Below, piece by piece: positions 23,141 through 34,890 of a stretch of DNA of 64,000 nucleotides (position 1 is its first letter; each line of letters opens with the position of its first letter). Made by a program: the position numbers and the translations under genes. Source of the stretch: Chiridota heheva (lineage: Eukaryota > Echinodermata > Holothuroidea > Apodida > Chiridotidae); contig JAIGNY010002805.1 of assembly GCA_020152595.1 (NCBI GenBank), forward strand, positions 398,729-462,728, read 5' to 3'. The notes beneath the pieces are model-generated. The model was not told where the DNA came from. It was given only the letters and a program-made list of their open reading frames with translations, and made no database searches.

Positions 23141-23683
23141 CTGCTTAAAAAGCACTGTTCTCGGATGAATCTCTTGTGGTAAATATAAATTCCACACTGT
23201 ACAGCCCTCAGTAAACAAATACCCAAGCTGCTCTAGGTACTAAGCCCAATAGAGGGCGATCTTCCACTATTCTATTCACAGTGAAATACCACAGAGAATT
23301 TAGAGCTAACAATAACTAGGCTTCAGTAGGAAATTGATTGAATCTGCATCTGGTGTCTGGTTGCACAGTGCAGTGTCTTTTACAAACTGATCAGCACATA
23401 CTTGTAGGCACACCTATACTATGGGTCTATATTTTAGTTTAAGGCCAGCTATTATGTTTAAATGAAAATAAACATAAAATAAGTTTCTGACAGTCAAGAA
23501 AAAGAAAAATACTGACAAAGTCATGCAATCAATAGCCATGGTAGAAAATTTACAAAGAACCTTCTGAACTAAAATTATCAGCTCCATTTTGTAAAATGGC
23601 AAACACACAACGTAAATGGCACAGAAAGAGCTACTGTATGTCACAAAAACTATGATGTAAATGGTAATTCAAGTTTTGACTCC

Positions 23684-23756
23684 CTCCCTCCCTCCCTTCC
23701 TTCCTCCCTCCCTCCCTCCCTCCTCCCTCCCCTCCCCTCCCTCCCCCCCCCTCCAC
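23684..23756. repeat. CCCT/CTTC polypyrimidine tract
   Basis: About 70 bp of CCCTCCCT and CTTCCTTC repeats, purine-only on the other strand. Such a tract can adopt triplex structure. The frame read through it on the - strand is a run of Gly, Glu and Arg and is not a gene. Confidence 0.92.
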
Positions 23757-23974
23757 ATTGACACAGCCACAGTATAAAAGAATGGATTCAAAATTATGTA
23801 GAACTAAAGATGTTGGGGCACTGCACAATGTGTAAATTTAAGAAATAGTTTTAACAGAACCCCCTTCCCAGAATGTACCATCCACAATTTTTTGAATGAA
23901 AAATATTATCTTTACTAAAGCAAGGATTTTTTTTTGGAAACTTCCTGCCCTGCAGAGGTAACCAAACCCTCAGT

Positions 23975-24550
23975 CTAAGGAAGCGTCCAATTTGGAGAGT
24001 GAATTCAACTCCCCACCCAGCGTCTAATCTGGAGAGTGGATTCGGCTCCCTACCCAGCGTCCAATCTGGAGAGTGAATTCGGCTCCCTACCCAGCGTCCA
24101 ATCTGTAGAGTGGATTAGGCTCCCTACCCAGCGTCCAATCTGGAGAGTGGATTCGGCTCCCTACCCAGCGTCCAATCTGGAGAGTGGATTAGGCTCCGTA
24201 CCCAGCGTCCAATCTGGAGAGTGGATTCGGCTCCCTACCCAGCGTCCAATCTGTAGAGTGGATTAGGCTCCCTACCCAGCGTCCAATCTGAGAGTGGATT
24301 CGGCTCCCCACCCAGCGTCCAATCTGTAGAGTGGATTAGGCTCCCTACCCAGCGTCCAATCTGGAGAGTGGATTCGGCTCCCTACCCAGCGTCCAATCTG
24401 TGGAGTGGATTGGAGAGTGGGCTCCCCCACCCAGCGTCCAATCTGTAGAGTGGATTGGATTAGGCCCCTACCCAGCGTCTAATCTGGAGAGTGGATTCGG
24501 CTCCCTACCCAGCGTCCAATCTGGAAAGTGGATTCGGCTCCCTACCCACA
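23975..24550. repeat. 37-bp minisatellite, about 15 copies
   Basis: GGCTCCCTACCCAGCGTCCA recurs every 37 bp (24044, 24081, 24118 and on) with ATCTGKAGAGTGGATT. Two unit types, ATTCGGCTC with GGAGAG and ATTAGGCTC with GTAGAG, alternate for much of the array, suggesting a two-unit higher-order repeat of 74 bp. It is GC-richer than its surroundings. Confidence 0.95.
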
Positions 24551-24659
24551 GCAAACGCCTCCTAGTATACATCTCTAAAGAATACATTATTATAACCTGA
24601 ATATTTGACTTTCAATATCCTCCTATTTATTCAGGAGCAAAACACAACTGCTGCTTTAA

Positions 24660-24680
24660 TTTTTTTTTTTTTTTTTTTTT
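24660..24680. repeat. Poly(T) tract
   Basis: More than 20 consecutive T residues in AT-rich DNA. It could be the reversed tail of a retroposed sequence, but no body is recognised on either side. Confidence 0.85.
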
Positions 24681-25380
24681 ACTGGTTTTATGATTCCTTC
24701 AACGGGTTTAGTATTCTGTCAGTAGGAGCAGGTATATGCGCCGCCCTAGGAAGATATACTACCATGGAGATACAATACACCTTGGTGCTTCTAAATAAAG
24801 CCATGAATCCATAAGGGAAATCTACCAGCTGCAGTGGCAGTGAGATTAATTGAATTAATCAAACTTTGCAACATTCCTCCCTTCAGGCAACTTGATGAAG
24901 GATTCAAATAAGGCTACATGAACCCTAACTTATGAGTTTGATATATGATATACATAGAGGAAGTCACTGATAACAGGCATAGATGTGTACAGGGTGTAAA
25001 AGACACAGGCAGCAATAGGTACATTTCTACCAAACACTATCAAAAACCTAGGAAAAAGTACAATCTACATTGATTCAAATGTTTACAACTTTTTGAGTTT
25101 CCAGGGGTCATCATCAATCAATTCTGTGGTTGGAATATGCAAATTCCTCTGCCCTTCTCTCCTGAATCAACTTTCTTCATCCTACAGTACACACTAGCAA
25201 ATTCAAATATATGTTACACAAACAAGTCTTCATTTATCAACAATTTAGATCAAAATTCTAACAAATTTCATTTAGAACTTAAGTCTACAAATGATTAATG
25301 TATATAATTGAAACTGATCTATAAATGACTGATTGATCTCTATTGGTATCCTATGGAAAAGGCGCCTACTACAAATGAAC
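24681..25380. other. Spacer, nothing recognised
   Basis: Unique sequence with no recognised exon or element. Confidence 0.45.
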
Positions 25381-25412
25381 ATGGATGGATGGATGGATGG
25401 ATGGATGGATGG
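25381..25412. repeat. (GGAT)n microsatellite
   Basis: About eight perfect ATGG repeats. Confidence 0.95.
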
Positions 25413-25688
25413 TTAATCAATATGATTTAATCAATTCTTCATGATATATTGATGGGTTGATTGATCAACTTGTTGTTTTTGCATAACACAATTTTTTGGA
25501 AACATTAGAAACTAAAAACCAATTATAACTTGGAATTTCCAAGCCTTGTACTTGCATATCTACAAAGCAACTCATCTCTAACACATTCCTACTCAAATTT
25601 TACCAATCACTGAACTAAAAAATCAAATACCAGTAAAACATTAAACCAGAAAGAAAACAGGTTGTGTAAGGCAGTTACAAGAATTTTG

Positions 25689-26165
25689 AAGATGGGTACA
25701 AGGATTGTGTAAGATGGGTGCAAGGATTGTGTAAGATGGGCGCAAGGATTGCATAAGATGGGCGAAGGAATTGTGAAAGATGGGCGCAAGGATTGTGTAA
25801 GATGGGCGCAAGGATTGCATAAGATGGGCGCAAGGATTGCATAAGATGGGCGCAAGGATTGTGTAAGATGGGCACAAGGATTGTGTAAGATGGGCGCAAG
25901 GATTGCATAAGATGGGCGCAAGGATTGTGTAAGATGGGCACAAGGATTGTGTAAGGTGGGCGCAAGGATTGCATAAGATGGGCGCAAGGATTGTGTAAGA
26001 TGGGCACAAGGATTGTGTAAGATGGGCACAAGGATTGCATAAGATGGGTGCAAGGATTGTGTAAGATGGGCACAAGGATTGCATAAGATGGGCACAAGGA
26101 TTGTGTAAGATAGGCACAAGGATAGTGTAAGATGGGTGCAAGGATTATGTAAGATTAGTCCAAGG
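25689..26165. repeat. 22-bp minisatellite, about 22 copies
   Basis: AAGATGGGCGCAAGGATTGT plus GT recurs every 22 bp. Variant units have GGGCACAAGG or end ATTGCATAAG. Three units make 66 bp, so all three - strand frames stay open for 140 to 170 codons with a 22-residue period. Equal openness of three frames argues against coding. Confidence 0.96.
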
Positions 26166-26826
26166 ATAGTGTAGCTTATAACGGTAAAATTTCTTTAAAT
26201 AGGGCCTCTCTATATTGTGCGAGTCACCACAAATTTCAATACTGGGGCATCTTACTATTTGAACCCCTGCCATTGTAATGACAAAACTGACGTGTCCTCC
26301 CTGCAATTGGATAATCATGATCTAAATGAAAATCCTTCTGATTTCAAGACTTATGATATATAAATTTTCCATATTTTTGTAGATTTCAATATAAAAAAGT
26401 TCTATTTCACAATTCGCCCATCTAATTAGCATATTTCGGCTTTATTTGTAAAACATGACATATATTAATTACTATGTAATTACGATAAAGCAAAATAACA
26501 AAGCTACTAATTGTAACAATCTGGTTCAAATATTGTTATTTTGCTGTATATGCATTGTGTTTATTAGGCCCGATTACATTCGCAATAAAATGATCCAATT
26601 TGGAGACAGAAATAAGCTATTCTTTAGTGTGTACTTTGTATGTGGTACTTCTGTGAATATTTGAATTTTTAATTAACATATTTCAGTAAATTAACATAAG
26701 ATGGCTGTAATGTCATGAAGTGTGATGCTCAGAATATGGTCTCTTTAATATATAGAAATGATTATAACCAAAACACCTTTGATTTGAATTTGTTGTAGGT
26801 TATATTCTAATTCGACTAGCCTTAAT
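26166..26826. other. Spacer, nothing recognised
   Basis: AT-rich unique sequence. Confidence 0.45.
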
Positions 26827-27079
26827 GGACACATCTACAGACCTTTAGCTATCTGTGTACCAAATATGACATGAATCCAGTTTACCATTTTTAAACTGTA
26901 TTTACAAGCTCTTTTCAGCAAAATCATATTAAGCCCCGCCTATTATGCATATTAATGAAATTTAACATTTTACATCACGAACATGTACACACCAGCTAAC
27001 ATCATAATTACACCATATGAAACAAAATAGGGATGCGGTTGTTAAAATATGAACATTTCAAGATTTTACATTAAGCCCT
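26827..27079. repeat. Dispersed modular repeat family, copy 3 (first part)
   Basis: Matches the family from its ACATCTACAGACC block to TTTACATTAAGCCC. The family's 5' end is missing, and the match breaks at 27079 inside a GC-box module. Confidence 0.8.
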
Positions 27080-27474
27080 GCTGTAATGAGATAGAATTTT
27101 ATAATTAAATAAGAAGGTGACTTTCAGAGTTAGAAAGTCACCAAAGTTTATCTCGTCATTAAAATCGTTAATCAATTGAATCTTTAAATTTGTTTTGGCT
27201 GGGTCGTTGGGTTTTGATTAATGCCTTGAATGCCAGTGTGTAAGCCAGCGTAGCATTCAGGTACTAGTTTGTTTACCAGTGGCGCAAATAAAAGCAACCG
27301 ATGGATTTGAAGTTTCAGTTGTATCATAGCAGTTACTTAATACGTGATCTTTGGGCAACTTGGTCTGAATTGCTCATCGCAACATTGGAATTAAATATCG
27401 TTAACCGTCTGGACATTCTCTTTGTCGTTTCTTTTATCGTACTTGTGATCTCCGCTTCATCTCGCTAAACCTCC
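27080..27474. other. Unrelated segment within copy 3, possible solo LTR
   Basis: A roughly 395-bp segment, not of the family, separates the two parts of copy 3. It begins TGTAATGAGATAG and has an AATAAA near 27286. It contains a 10-bp perfect stem, GGTGACTTTC (27116-27125) against GAAAGTCACC (27133-27142), with a 7-nt loop. About 70 bp of the family consensus is missing at the breakpoint and no target duplication is evident, so it is not a clean insertion. Confidence 0.35.
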
Positions 27475-28230
27475 ATCAGTATCTGTGTACCAAATATGCC
27501 ACGAATCCAGTTTACCATTCCTGAGATACTGTGTTTATAAGCTCTTTTCAGCAAAATCATATTAAGCCCGCCTACTATGCATATTAATGAAAGTCAATGT
27601 TTTTATATCATGAACATGTACACACCAGCTAACATCATAATTATACCATATGAAACAAACAAGACATGTGGTTGTTAAAATATGAATATTTCAAGATTTT
27701 TACATTAAGCCCCGCCTACTAATTAATATGCATGACATTATATAAAAGGGCACATCTATAAACCATGGGCTATCTGTGTACCTAATATGAGATGAATCCA
27801 TGCAGGGTATACCATTCTTCAGATATCGTGTTTACAAGCTATTTTCAGTAAAATCATATTAAGCCCTGCCCATTATGCATATTAATTGAAATTCAATGTT
27901 TTTAACATCATGATCATGTACACACCAGCTAACATCATAATTATACCAAATATGGAACAAAACCGACAATGCAGTTGTTAAAATATGAACATTTAAAGAT
28001 TTTACATTAAGCCCCGCCTACTCATTAATATGCATAACATCACCATAAAAAAAAAAATAGGGCACATCTACGGACCATGTGCTATCTGTGTACCAATATG
28101 ACCCAAATCCAGTGTATCATTCTCGAGATACTGTGTTTACGAGCTGGCCTTCACATACATATATACACACATACACACACACGATATCATGACCACATAC
28201 GTTCCTGATGCTATCGCATCAGAACCAAAA
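27475..28230. repeat. Dispersed modular repeat family, copy 3 (second part)
   Basis: Resumes at TATCTGTGTACCAAATATG and continues through several GC-box and octamer modules to the (CA)n tract (28154-28184). It ends with the terminal palindrome CCTGATGC-TATC-GCATCAG and then AACCAAAAA. Confidence 0.86.
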
Positions 28231-28324
28231 ATCAATGATCCTCAATCAAGCACTTGAACTTTGACCTCTGCAGTCAGCTGATACCTCAATATTTGTTTTG
28301 TTGTTCTGATGATCCTATTCTCAC

Positions 28325-29139
28325 TTAGCTAAAACATGCAACAAATAACAGGAAGTAATCTTCTCAACTCAAGCGTGGTCAAACCAAGATTATCGCAACC
28401 TAGATTCATATGAGAAGATTTCGTATTCGGGAATAAGTCTCATTAGTGGCTCTTTGCTGAACCTGCTCCAAAATGAACTTATTTTCTTATAAAATGGACT
28501 CCAACCCTGAATAGCATACTCAAGGTGAGGCCTGACTAACTGCTTTTACAAATTAAGAACAACCTCTCTACCAAGAAAACAAAAATTTCTTCTAATCAAA
28601 CCAAGCATCCTATTTGCCATTGCAGTTGCTAAAGCACACTGTTTAGAAGGCTCAGATTGCTAGTAATAACAACACATAGATCCCTTTCTTGATCAACACA
28701 ACCAAGATTTGAATCATTTATGCAGTAATCAAAAGCCAAATTGTTCTGACCAAAATGAATAACTTTGCATTTTTCAACATTGAATGACATCAACCATGTT
28801 TGGGACCAAGCAACTAATTATCCAGATCAGTTTGCAAAAGTGAAGAATCCCTAGCATCATCAACAATCCTGTACAGCTTAGTGTCATCAGCAAATTTACA
28901 AATCCTGGAGCCAAGGGAAAATCAATATCATAAATGAAGATTAAGAAAAGAAGGGGACCCAATACAGAACCCTGAGGAACACCACTTGTAACCTTCTTCC
29001 ACAGAGATACTTCACCATTAACAAGAACTCTTTGTGACCTGTCATCTAACCGAGAATATATCCAACTGGCACACTTTCCCTCCACACCAAGTGCTCTTGT
29101 TTTCATCATGAGCCTGCCCAATGAAACCTTATCAAATGC
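28325..29139 (-). pseudogene. CR1/jockey-type LINE reverse transcriptase remnant
   Basis: Read from 29139 down, the frame opens at [10 protein letters not shown] (RT motif A region), then [13 protein letters not shown], then [14 protein letters not shown], the hallmark RT motif B. A frameshift follows. The catalytic FADD box is read in the next frame at 28894-28883, followed after another shift by [10 protein letters not shown] and then degraded C-terminal blocks (RPHLEYAIQGWSPFY). The copy is truncated at motif A, as expected from incomplete reverse transcription, and carries several stops. Clade placement (CR1/jockey superfamily) is by motif style. Confidence 0.85.
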
Positions 29140-29230
29140 AGCCTACTGCACAACACAGAGTCTGGCAAGGCCTGCATGACAGACTAGCCTACCTAGTTAC
29201 AGCCTACTGCACTACACAGAACCTGGCAAG
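29140..29230. repeat. Short direct duplication between two LINEs
   Basis: CAGCCTACTGCAC and a following CTGGCAAGG block occur at about 29140-29170 and again at 29199-29231. They lie between the end of the - strand LINE and the start of the + strand L1-like element, perhaps a scar of insertion. Confidence 0.6.
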
Positions 29231-29752
29231 GACAAAGACTCAGAATCTGAACACAATGCCAGCGAGGAATTTAGTTCAGCAATTGCAAATATCCAACACA
29301 ATATAACCAAAGAACTTAAGCGACTAGAATTGGAATTTAATAGAGCTACTGAGGACCTAAGGCAAACAATGAACGAAATTACAACAGAAAACACTTTACT
29401 AAAAGAGAAATGTATAATTCATTGAAACACCAGGTACAACTAGAAAGCGATAAAGGTAAACCATGATTTTTAATTAATAAAAACTAATGAGAAGAAACAA
29501 TATTCCAATAGTTGGTGTCAAAACAAATGAGAATGACAACTGTATGGAATTAGCCTCTAAAATAATCGAGAAAACTGGCGTTTAAATCCCTGAAGATTGA
29601 ACGGGCCCATCGGGACGGAAAATTGATCAGGGGAAAAGACTGTCATCTTCTTGTTAAACTTTCCTTCTACGCAAGACAAGCACTGACCTCCAAGGGGTAC
29701 TTCATTGTAGAGGACCTCACATGCTCTGATTTACAGGAGAAACGTAAGTGCA
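29231..29752 (+). pseudogene. L1-like LINE ORF1 remnant
   Basis: The first frame (29231-29424) gives a charged heptad-rich segment (NITKELKRLELEFNRA, TENTLLKEK), as in the coiled coil of L1 ORF1. After frameshifts, RRNNIPIVGV begins the RNA-binding domain, and IERAHRDGK, HLLVKLSFYARQALT and GYFIVEDLT match successive conserved blocks of L1 ORF1 (an RRM followed by a C-terminal domain). The family protein packages its own RNA as a trimer. Here stops and at least two frameshifts interrupt it, and it runs into the 50-bp array right after an EKRK motif. It belongs with the ORF2 pieces downstream. Confidence 0.8.
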
Positions 29753-32700
29753 TGGTTGTCCCTGATGCAGTCTTACTGCTATCACCTAATGGGTATGATT
29801 TCATGTTGTCCCTAATGAAGTCTTACTGCTATCACCTAATGGGTATGTTTTTATGTTGTCCCTGATGCAGTCTTACTGCTATCACCTAATGGGTATAAGT
29901 TCATGAATCCCTAATGCAGTCCACTGCTATCACCTAATGGGTATGATTTCATGTTGTCCCTGATGCAGTCTTACTTCTATCACCTAATTTAATTTCATGT
30001 TATCCCTGCTGCAGTCTAACTGCTATCACCTAACAGGTATAATTTCATGTTATCCCTTTCTAACATATCACCTAATCAGGTATAATTTCATGTTATTTGC
30101 AGTCTAACTGCTATCACCTAACAGGTATAATTTCATGTTATCCCTGCTGCAGTCTTTTGCTATCACCTAATGGTATAATTTCATGTTAATGCAGTCTGAC
30201 TGCTATCACCTAATAGGTATAATTTCATGTTATCCCTGATGCAGTCTTACTGCTATCACCTAATAGGTGTAATTTCATGTTATCCCTGATGCAGTCTTAC
30301 TGCTATCACTTAACAGGTATAATTTCATGTTGTCCCTGCTGCAGTCTAACTGCTATCACCTAACAGGTATAATTTCATGTTATCCCTGCTGCAGTCTAAC
30401 TGCTATCACCCAACAGGTATAATTTCATGTTATCCCTGCTGCAGTCTAACTGCTATCACCTAATAGGTAAAATTTCATGTTATCCCTGATGCAGTCTAAC
30501 TGCTATCACCTAACAGGTATAATTTCATGTTATCCCTGCTGCAGTCTAACTGCTATCACCTAATAGGTATAATTTCATGTTATCCCTGATGCAGTCTAAC
30601 TGCTATCACCTAATGGGTATGATTTCATGTTGTCCCTGCTGCAGTCTAACTGCTATCACCTAATAGGTATAATTTCATGTTATCCCTGATGCAGTCTAAC
30701 TGCTATCACCTAACAGGTATAATTTCATGTTGTCCCTGATGCAGTCTTACTGCTATCACCTAATAGGTATAATTTCATGTTATCCCTGCTGCAGTCTAAC
30801 TGCTATCACCTAATGGGTATGATTTCATGTTATCCCTGCTGCAGTCTAACTGCTATCACCTAATAGGTATAATTTCATGTTATCCCTAATGCAGTATAAC
30901 TGCTATCAACTAACAGGTATAATTTCATGTTGTCCCTGCTGCAGTCTAACTGCTATCACCTAACAGGTATAATTTCATGTTATCCCTGCTGCAGTCTAAC
31001 TGCTATCACCTAATAGGTATAATTTCATGTTATCCCTGCTGCAGTCTAACTGCTATCACCTAATGGGTATGATTTCATGTTGTCCCTGCTGCAGTCTTAC
31101 TGCTATCACCTAATGGGTATGATTTCATGTTATCCCTGATGCAGTCTAACTGCTATCACCTAACAGGTATAATTTCATGTTATCCCTGATGCAGTCTTAC
31201 TGCTATCACCTAATAGGTATAATTTCATGTTATCCCTGCTGCAGTCTTACTGCTATCACCTAACGGGTATGATTTCATGTTATCCCTGCTGCAGTCTAAC
31301 TGCTATCACCTAATAGGTATAATTTCATGTTATCCCTGCTGCAGTCTAACTGCTATCACCTAACAGGTATAATTTCATGTTATCCCTGCTGCAGTCTAAC
31401 TGCTATCACCTAACAGGTATAATTTCATGTTATCCCTGATGCAGTCTTACTACTATCACCTAATAGGTATAATTTCATGTTATCCCTGCTGCAGTCTAAT
31501 TGCTATCACCTAATAGGTATAATTTCATGTTATCCCTGATGCAGTCTAACTGCTATCACCTAATGGGTATGAGTTCATGTTGTCCCTAATGCAGTCTTAC
31601 TGCTATCACCTAATGGGTATGATTTCATGTTGTCCCTAATGCAGTCTTACTGCTATCACCTAATGGGTATGATTTCATGTTGTCCCTAATGCAGTCTTAC
31701 TGCTATCACCTAATGGGTATGATTTCATGTTGTCCCTAATGCAGTCTTACTCCTATTACCTAATGGGTATGATTTCATGTTGTCCCTAATGCAGTCTTAC
31801 TGCTATCACCTAATGGGTATGATTTCATGTTGTCCCTAATGCAGTCTTAATGCTATCACCTATGGGTATGATTTCATGTTGTCCCTAATGCAGTCTTACT
31901 GCTATCACCTAATGGGTATGATTTCATGTTGTCCCTAATGCAGTCTTACTGCTATCACCTAATGGGTATGATTTCATGTTGTCCCTAATGCAGTCTTACT
32001 GCTATCACCTAATGGGTATGATTTCATGTTGTCCCTGCTGCAGTCTAACTGCTATCACCTAATGGGTATGATTTCATGTTGTCCCTAATGCAGTCTTAAT
32101 GCTATCACCTATGGGTATGATTTCATGTTGTCCCTGCTGCAGTCTAACTGCTATCACCTAATGGGTATGATTTCATGTTGTCCCTAATGCAGTCTTACTG
32201 CTATCACCTAATGGGTATGATTTCATGTTGTCCCTAATGCAGTCTTAATGCTATCACCTATGGGTATGATTTCATGTTGTCCCTAATGCAGTCTTACTGC
32301 TATCACCTAATGGGTATGAGTTCATGTTGTCCCTAATGCAGTCTTACTGCTATCACCTAATGGGTATGATTTCATGTTGTCCCTAATGCAGTCTTAATGC
32401 TATCACCTAATGGGTATGATTTCATGTTGTCCCTAATGCAGTCTTAATGCTATCACCTAATGGGTATGATTTCATGTTGTCCCTAATGCAGTCTTACTGC
32501 TATCACCTAATGGGTATGAGTTCATGTTGTCCCTAATGCAATCTTACTGCTATCACCTAATGGGTATGATTTCATGTTGTCCCTAATGCAGTCTTACTGC
32601 TATCACCTAATGGGTATGATTTCATGTTGTCCCTAATGCAGTCTTACTGCTATCACCTAATGGGTATGATTTCATGTTGTCCCTAATGCAGTCTTAATGC

Positions 32701-34345
32701 TATCACCTATGGGTATGATTTCATGTTGTCCCTAATGCAGTCTTACTGCTATCACCTAATGGGTATGATTTCATGTTGTCCCTAATGCAGTCTTAATGCT
32801 ATCACCTAATGGGTATGATTTCATGTTGTCCCTAATGCAGTCTTAATGCTATCACCTATGGGTATGATTTCATGTTGTCCCTAATGCAGTCTTACTGCTA
32901 TCACCTAATGGGTATGAGTTCATGTTGTCCCTAATGCAATCTTACTGCTATCACCTAATGGGTATGATTTCATGTTGTCCCTAATGCAGTCTTAATGCTA
33001 TCACCTAATGGGTATGATTTCATGTTGTCCCTAATGCAGTCTTACTGCTATCACCTAATGGGTATGAGTTCATGTTGTCCCTAATGCAATCTTACTGCTA
33101 TCACCTAATGGGTATGATTTCATGTTGTCCCTAATGCAGTCTTAATGCTATCACCTAATGGGTATGATTTCATGTTGTCCCTAATGCAGTCTAACTGCTA
33201 TCACCTAATGGGTATGATTTCATGTTGTCCCTAATGCAGTCTTACTGCTATCACCTAATGGGTATGATTTCATGTTGTCCCTAATGCAGTCTTACTGCTA
33301 TCACCTAATGGGTATGATTTCATGTTGTCCCTAATGCAGTCTTACTGCTATCACCTAATGGGTATGATTTCATGTTGTCCCTAATGCAGTCTTAATGCTA
33401 TCACCTATGGGTATGATTTCATGTTGTCCCTAATGCAGTCTTACTGCTATCACCTAATGGGTATGAGTTCATGTTATCCCTGCTGCAGTCTTACTGTTAT
33501 CACCTAATGGGTATGAGTTCATGTTGTTCCTGATGCAGTCTTACTGCTATCACCTATGGGTATGATTTCATGTTGTCCCTAATGCAGTCTTACTGCTATC
33601 ACCTAATGGGTATGATTTCATGTTGTCCCTAATGCAGTCTTACTGCTATCACCTAATGGGTATGATTTCATGTTGTCCCTAATGCAGTCTTACTGCTATC
33701 ACCTAATGGGTATGAGTTCATGTTATCCCTGCTGCAGTCTTACTGCTATCACCTAATGGGTATGAGTTCATGTTGTTCCTGATGCAGTCTTAATGCTATC
33801 ACCTATGGGTATGATTTCATGTTGTCCCTAATGCAGTCTTACTGCTATCACCTAATGGGTATGAGTTCATGTTATCCCTGCTGCAGTCTTACTGCTATCA
33901 CCTAATGGGTATGAGTTCATGTTGTCCCTGATGCAGTCTTACTGCTATCACCTAATGGGTATGAGTTCATGTTGTCCCTAATGCAGTCTTACTGCTATCA
34001 CCTAATGGGTATGAGTTCATGTTGTTCCTGATGCAGTCTTAATGCTATCACCTATGGGTATGATTTCATGTTGTCCCTAATGCAGTCTTACTGCTATCAC
34101 CTAATGGGTATGAGTTCATGTTATCCCTGCTGCAGTCTTACTGCTATCACCTAATGGGTATGAGTTCATGTTGTTCCTGATGCAGTCTTACTGCTATCAC
34201 CTATGGGTATGATTTCATGTTGTTCCTGATGCAGTCTTACTGCTATCACCTAATGGGTATGATTTCATGTTGTCCCTAATGCAGTCTAACTGCTATCACC
34301 TAATGGGTATGATTTCATGTTGTCCCTAATGCAGTGTTATTGCTC
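29753..34345. repeat. 50-bp minisatellite, about 92 copies
   Basis: The unit joins TGCAGTCTTACTGCTATCAC, CTAATGGGTATGATTTCATG and TTGTCCCTAA. Two subfamilies exist. From about 30000 to 31540 most units read ACAGGTATAATTTC with TTATCCCTGCTG. From about 31550 on they read ATGGGTATGATTTC with TTGTCCCTAATG. A 49-bp variant (CACCTATGGGTATG) recurs in the right half, usually after CTTAATGC. The array lies exactly between ORF1 and ORF2 of one L1-like element. Confidence 0.97.
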
Positions 34346-34383
34346 TGCATCTTCATGTATATGTTGATTCCTCTCCCTCTCTA

Positions 34384-34890
34384 TGAGTAGCCTAAAGTTT
34401 TGTTCTTTTAACATCCGAGGTATGCGGGACAACAAAAAAAGAAGATAAATATTTGCATATTTTCACAAGCAATATTATGATTTCATATTTTAGCAGGAAA
34501 CGCATTCTACTCCCTTCAATGATCATTTCTGGTCCAATGAATGGGGTGGTAGTTTATTTCTCGCCCATGGTACAAACCTTAGTAGGGTCTTGCTAATTTG
34601 GTAAAACCATCAGTCACCTTTTCCCTAAACAACATTATCAAGCATAATGATGGTTATTTTATCTTTCTTGTTATTACAGTGAACGGATTGCATCTTGTGT
34701 TAGTCAATATTTATGGTCCAAATCGTGATAATTACTTCATCTGTTTCTGACCATATTTCTAGTACTGTTAATATTTGGGATTTCATCATTTGGGGAGGGG
34801 ACTTCAATTTTGTAATGAACTTAGCTTTGGATAATAAGGGGGGGCTTGCCACATACCAATTCTTATGTTCGATCTTCTGTAATCTATTTT
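34384..34890 (+). pseudogene. L1-like ORF2: APE-type endonuclease remnant
   Basis: The translation shows FCSFNIRGMRDNKKR (the N-terminal N of apurinic-type endonucleases), then QETHSTPFNDHFWSNEWGG (QE-H block with the metal-binding Glu). After frameshifts come NIYGPN and IIWGGDFNFVMN (the GGDFN catalytic block). This order is the L1/Tx1-type endonuclease, which nicks target DNA to prime reverse transcription. Stops occur between the blocks, so it is inactive. It begins 40 bp after the 50-bp array. Confidence 0.85.

Noticed and set aside
23631-23828. Gly/Glu/Arg-rich 65-codon frame
   Set aside because: Simple translation of a polypyrimidine tract.
25607-26141. Three overlapping - strand open frames of 140 to 170 codons
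   Set aside because: All three frames of the 22-bp array are open with the same 22-residue period. This follows from unit length, not coding.
29753-34345. CRISPR-like array with regular 50-bp spacing
   Set aside because: There is no repeat/spacer alternation: the whole unit repeats. The context is a eukaryotic LINE.
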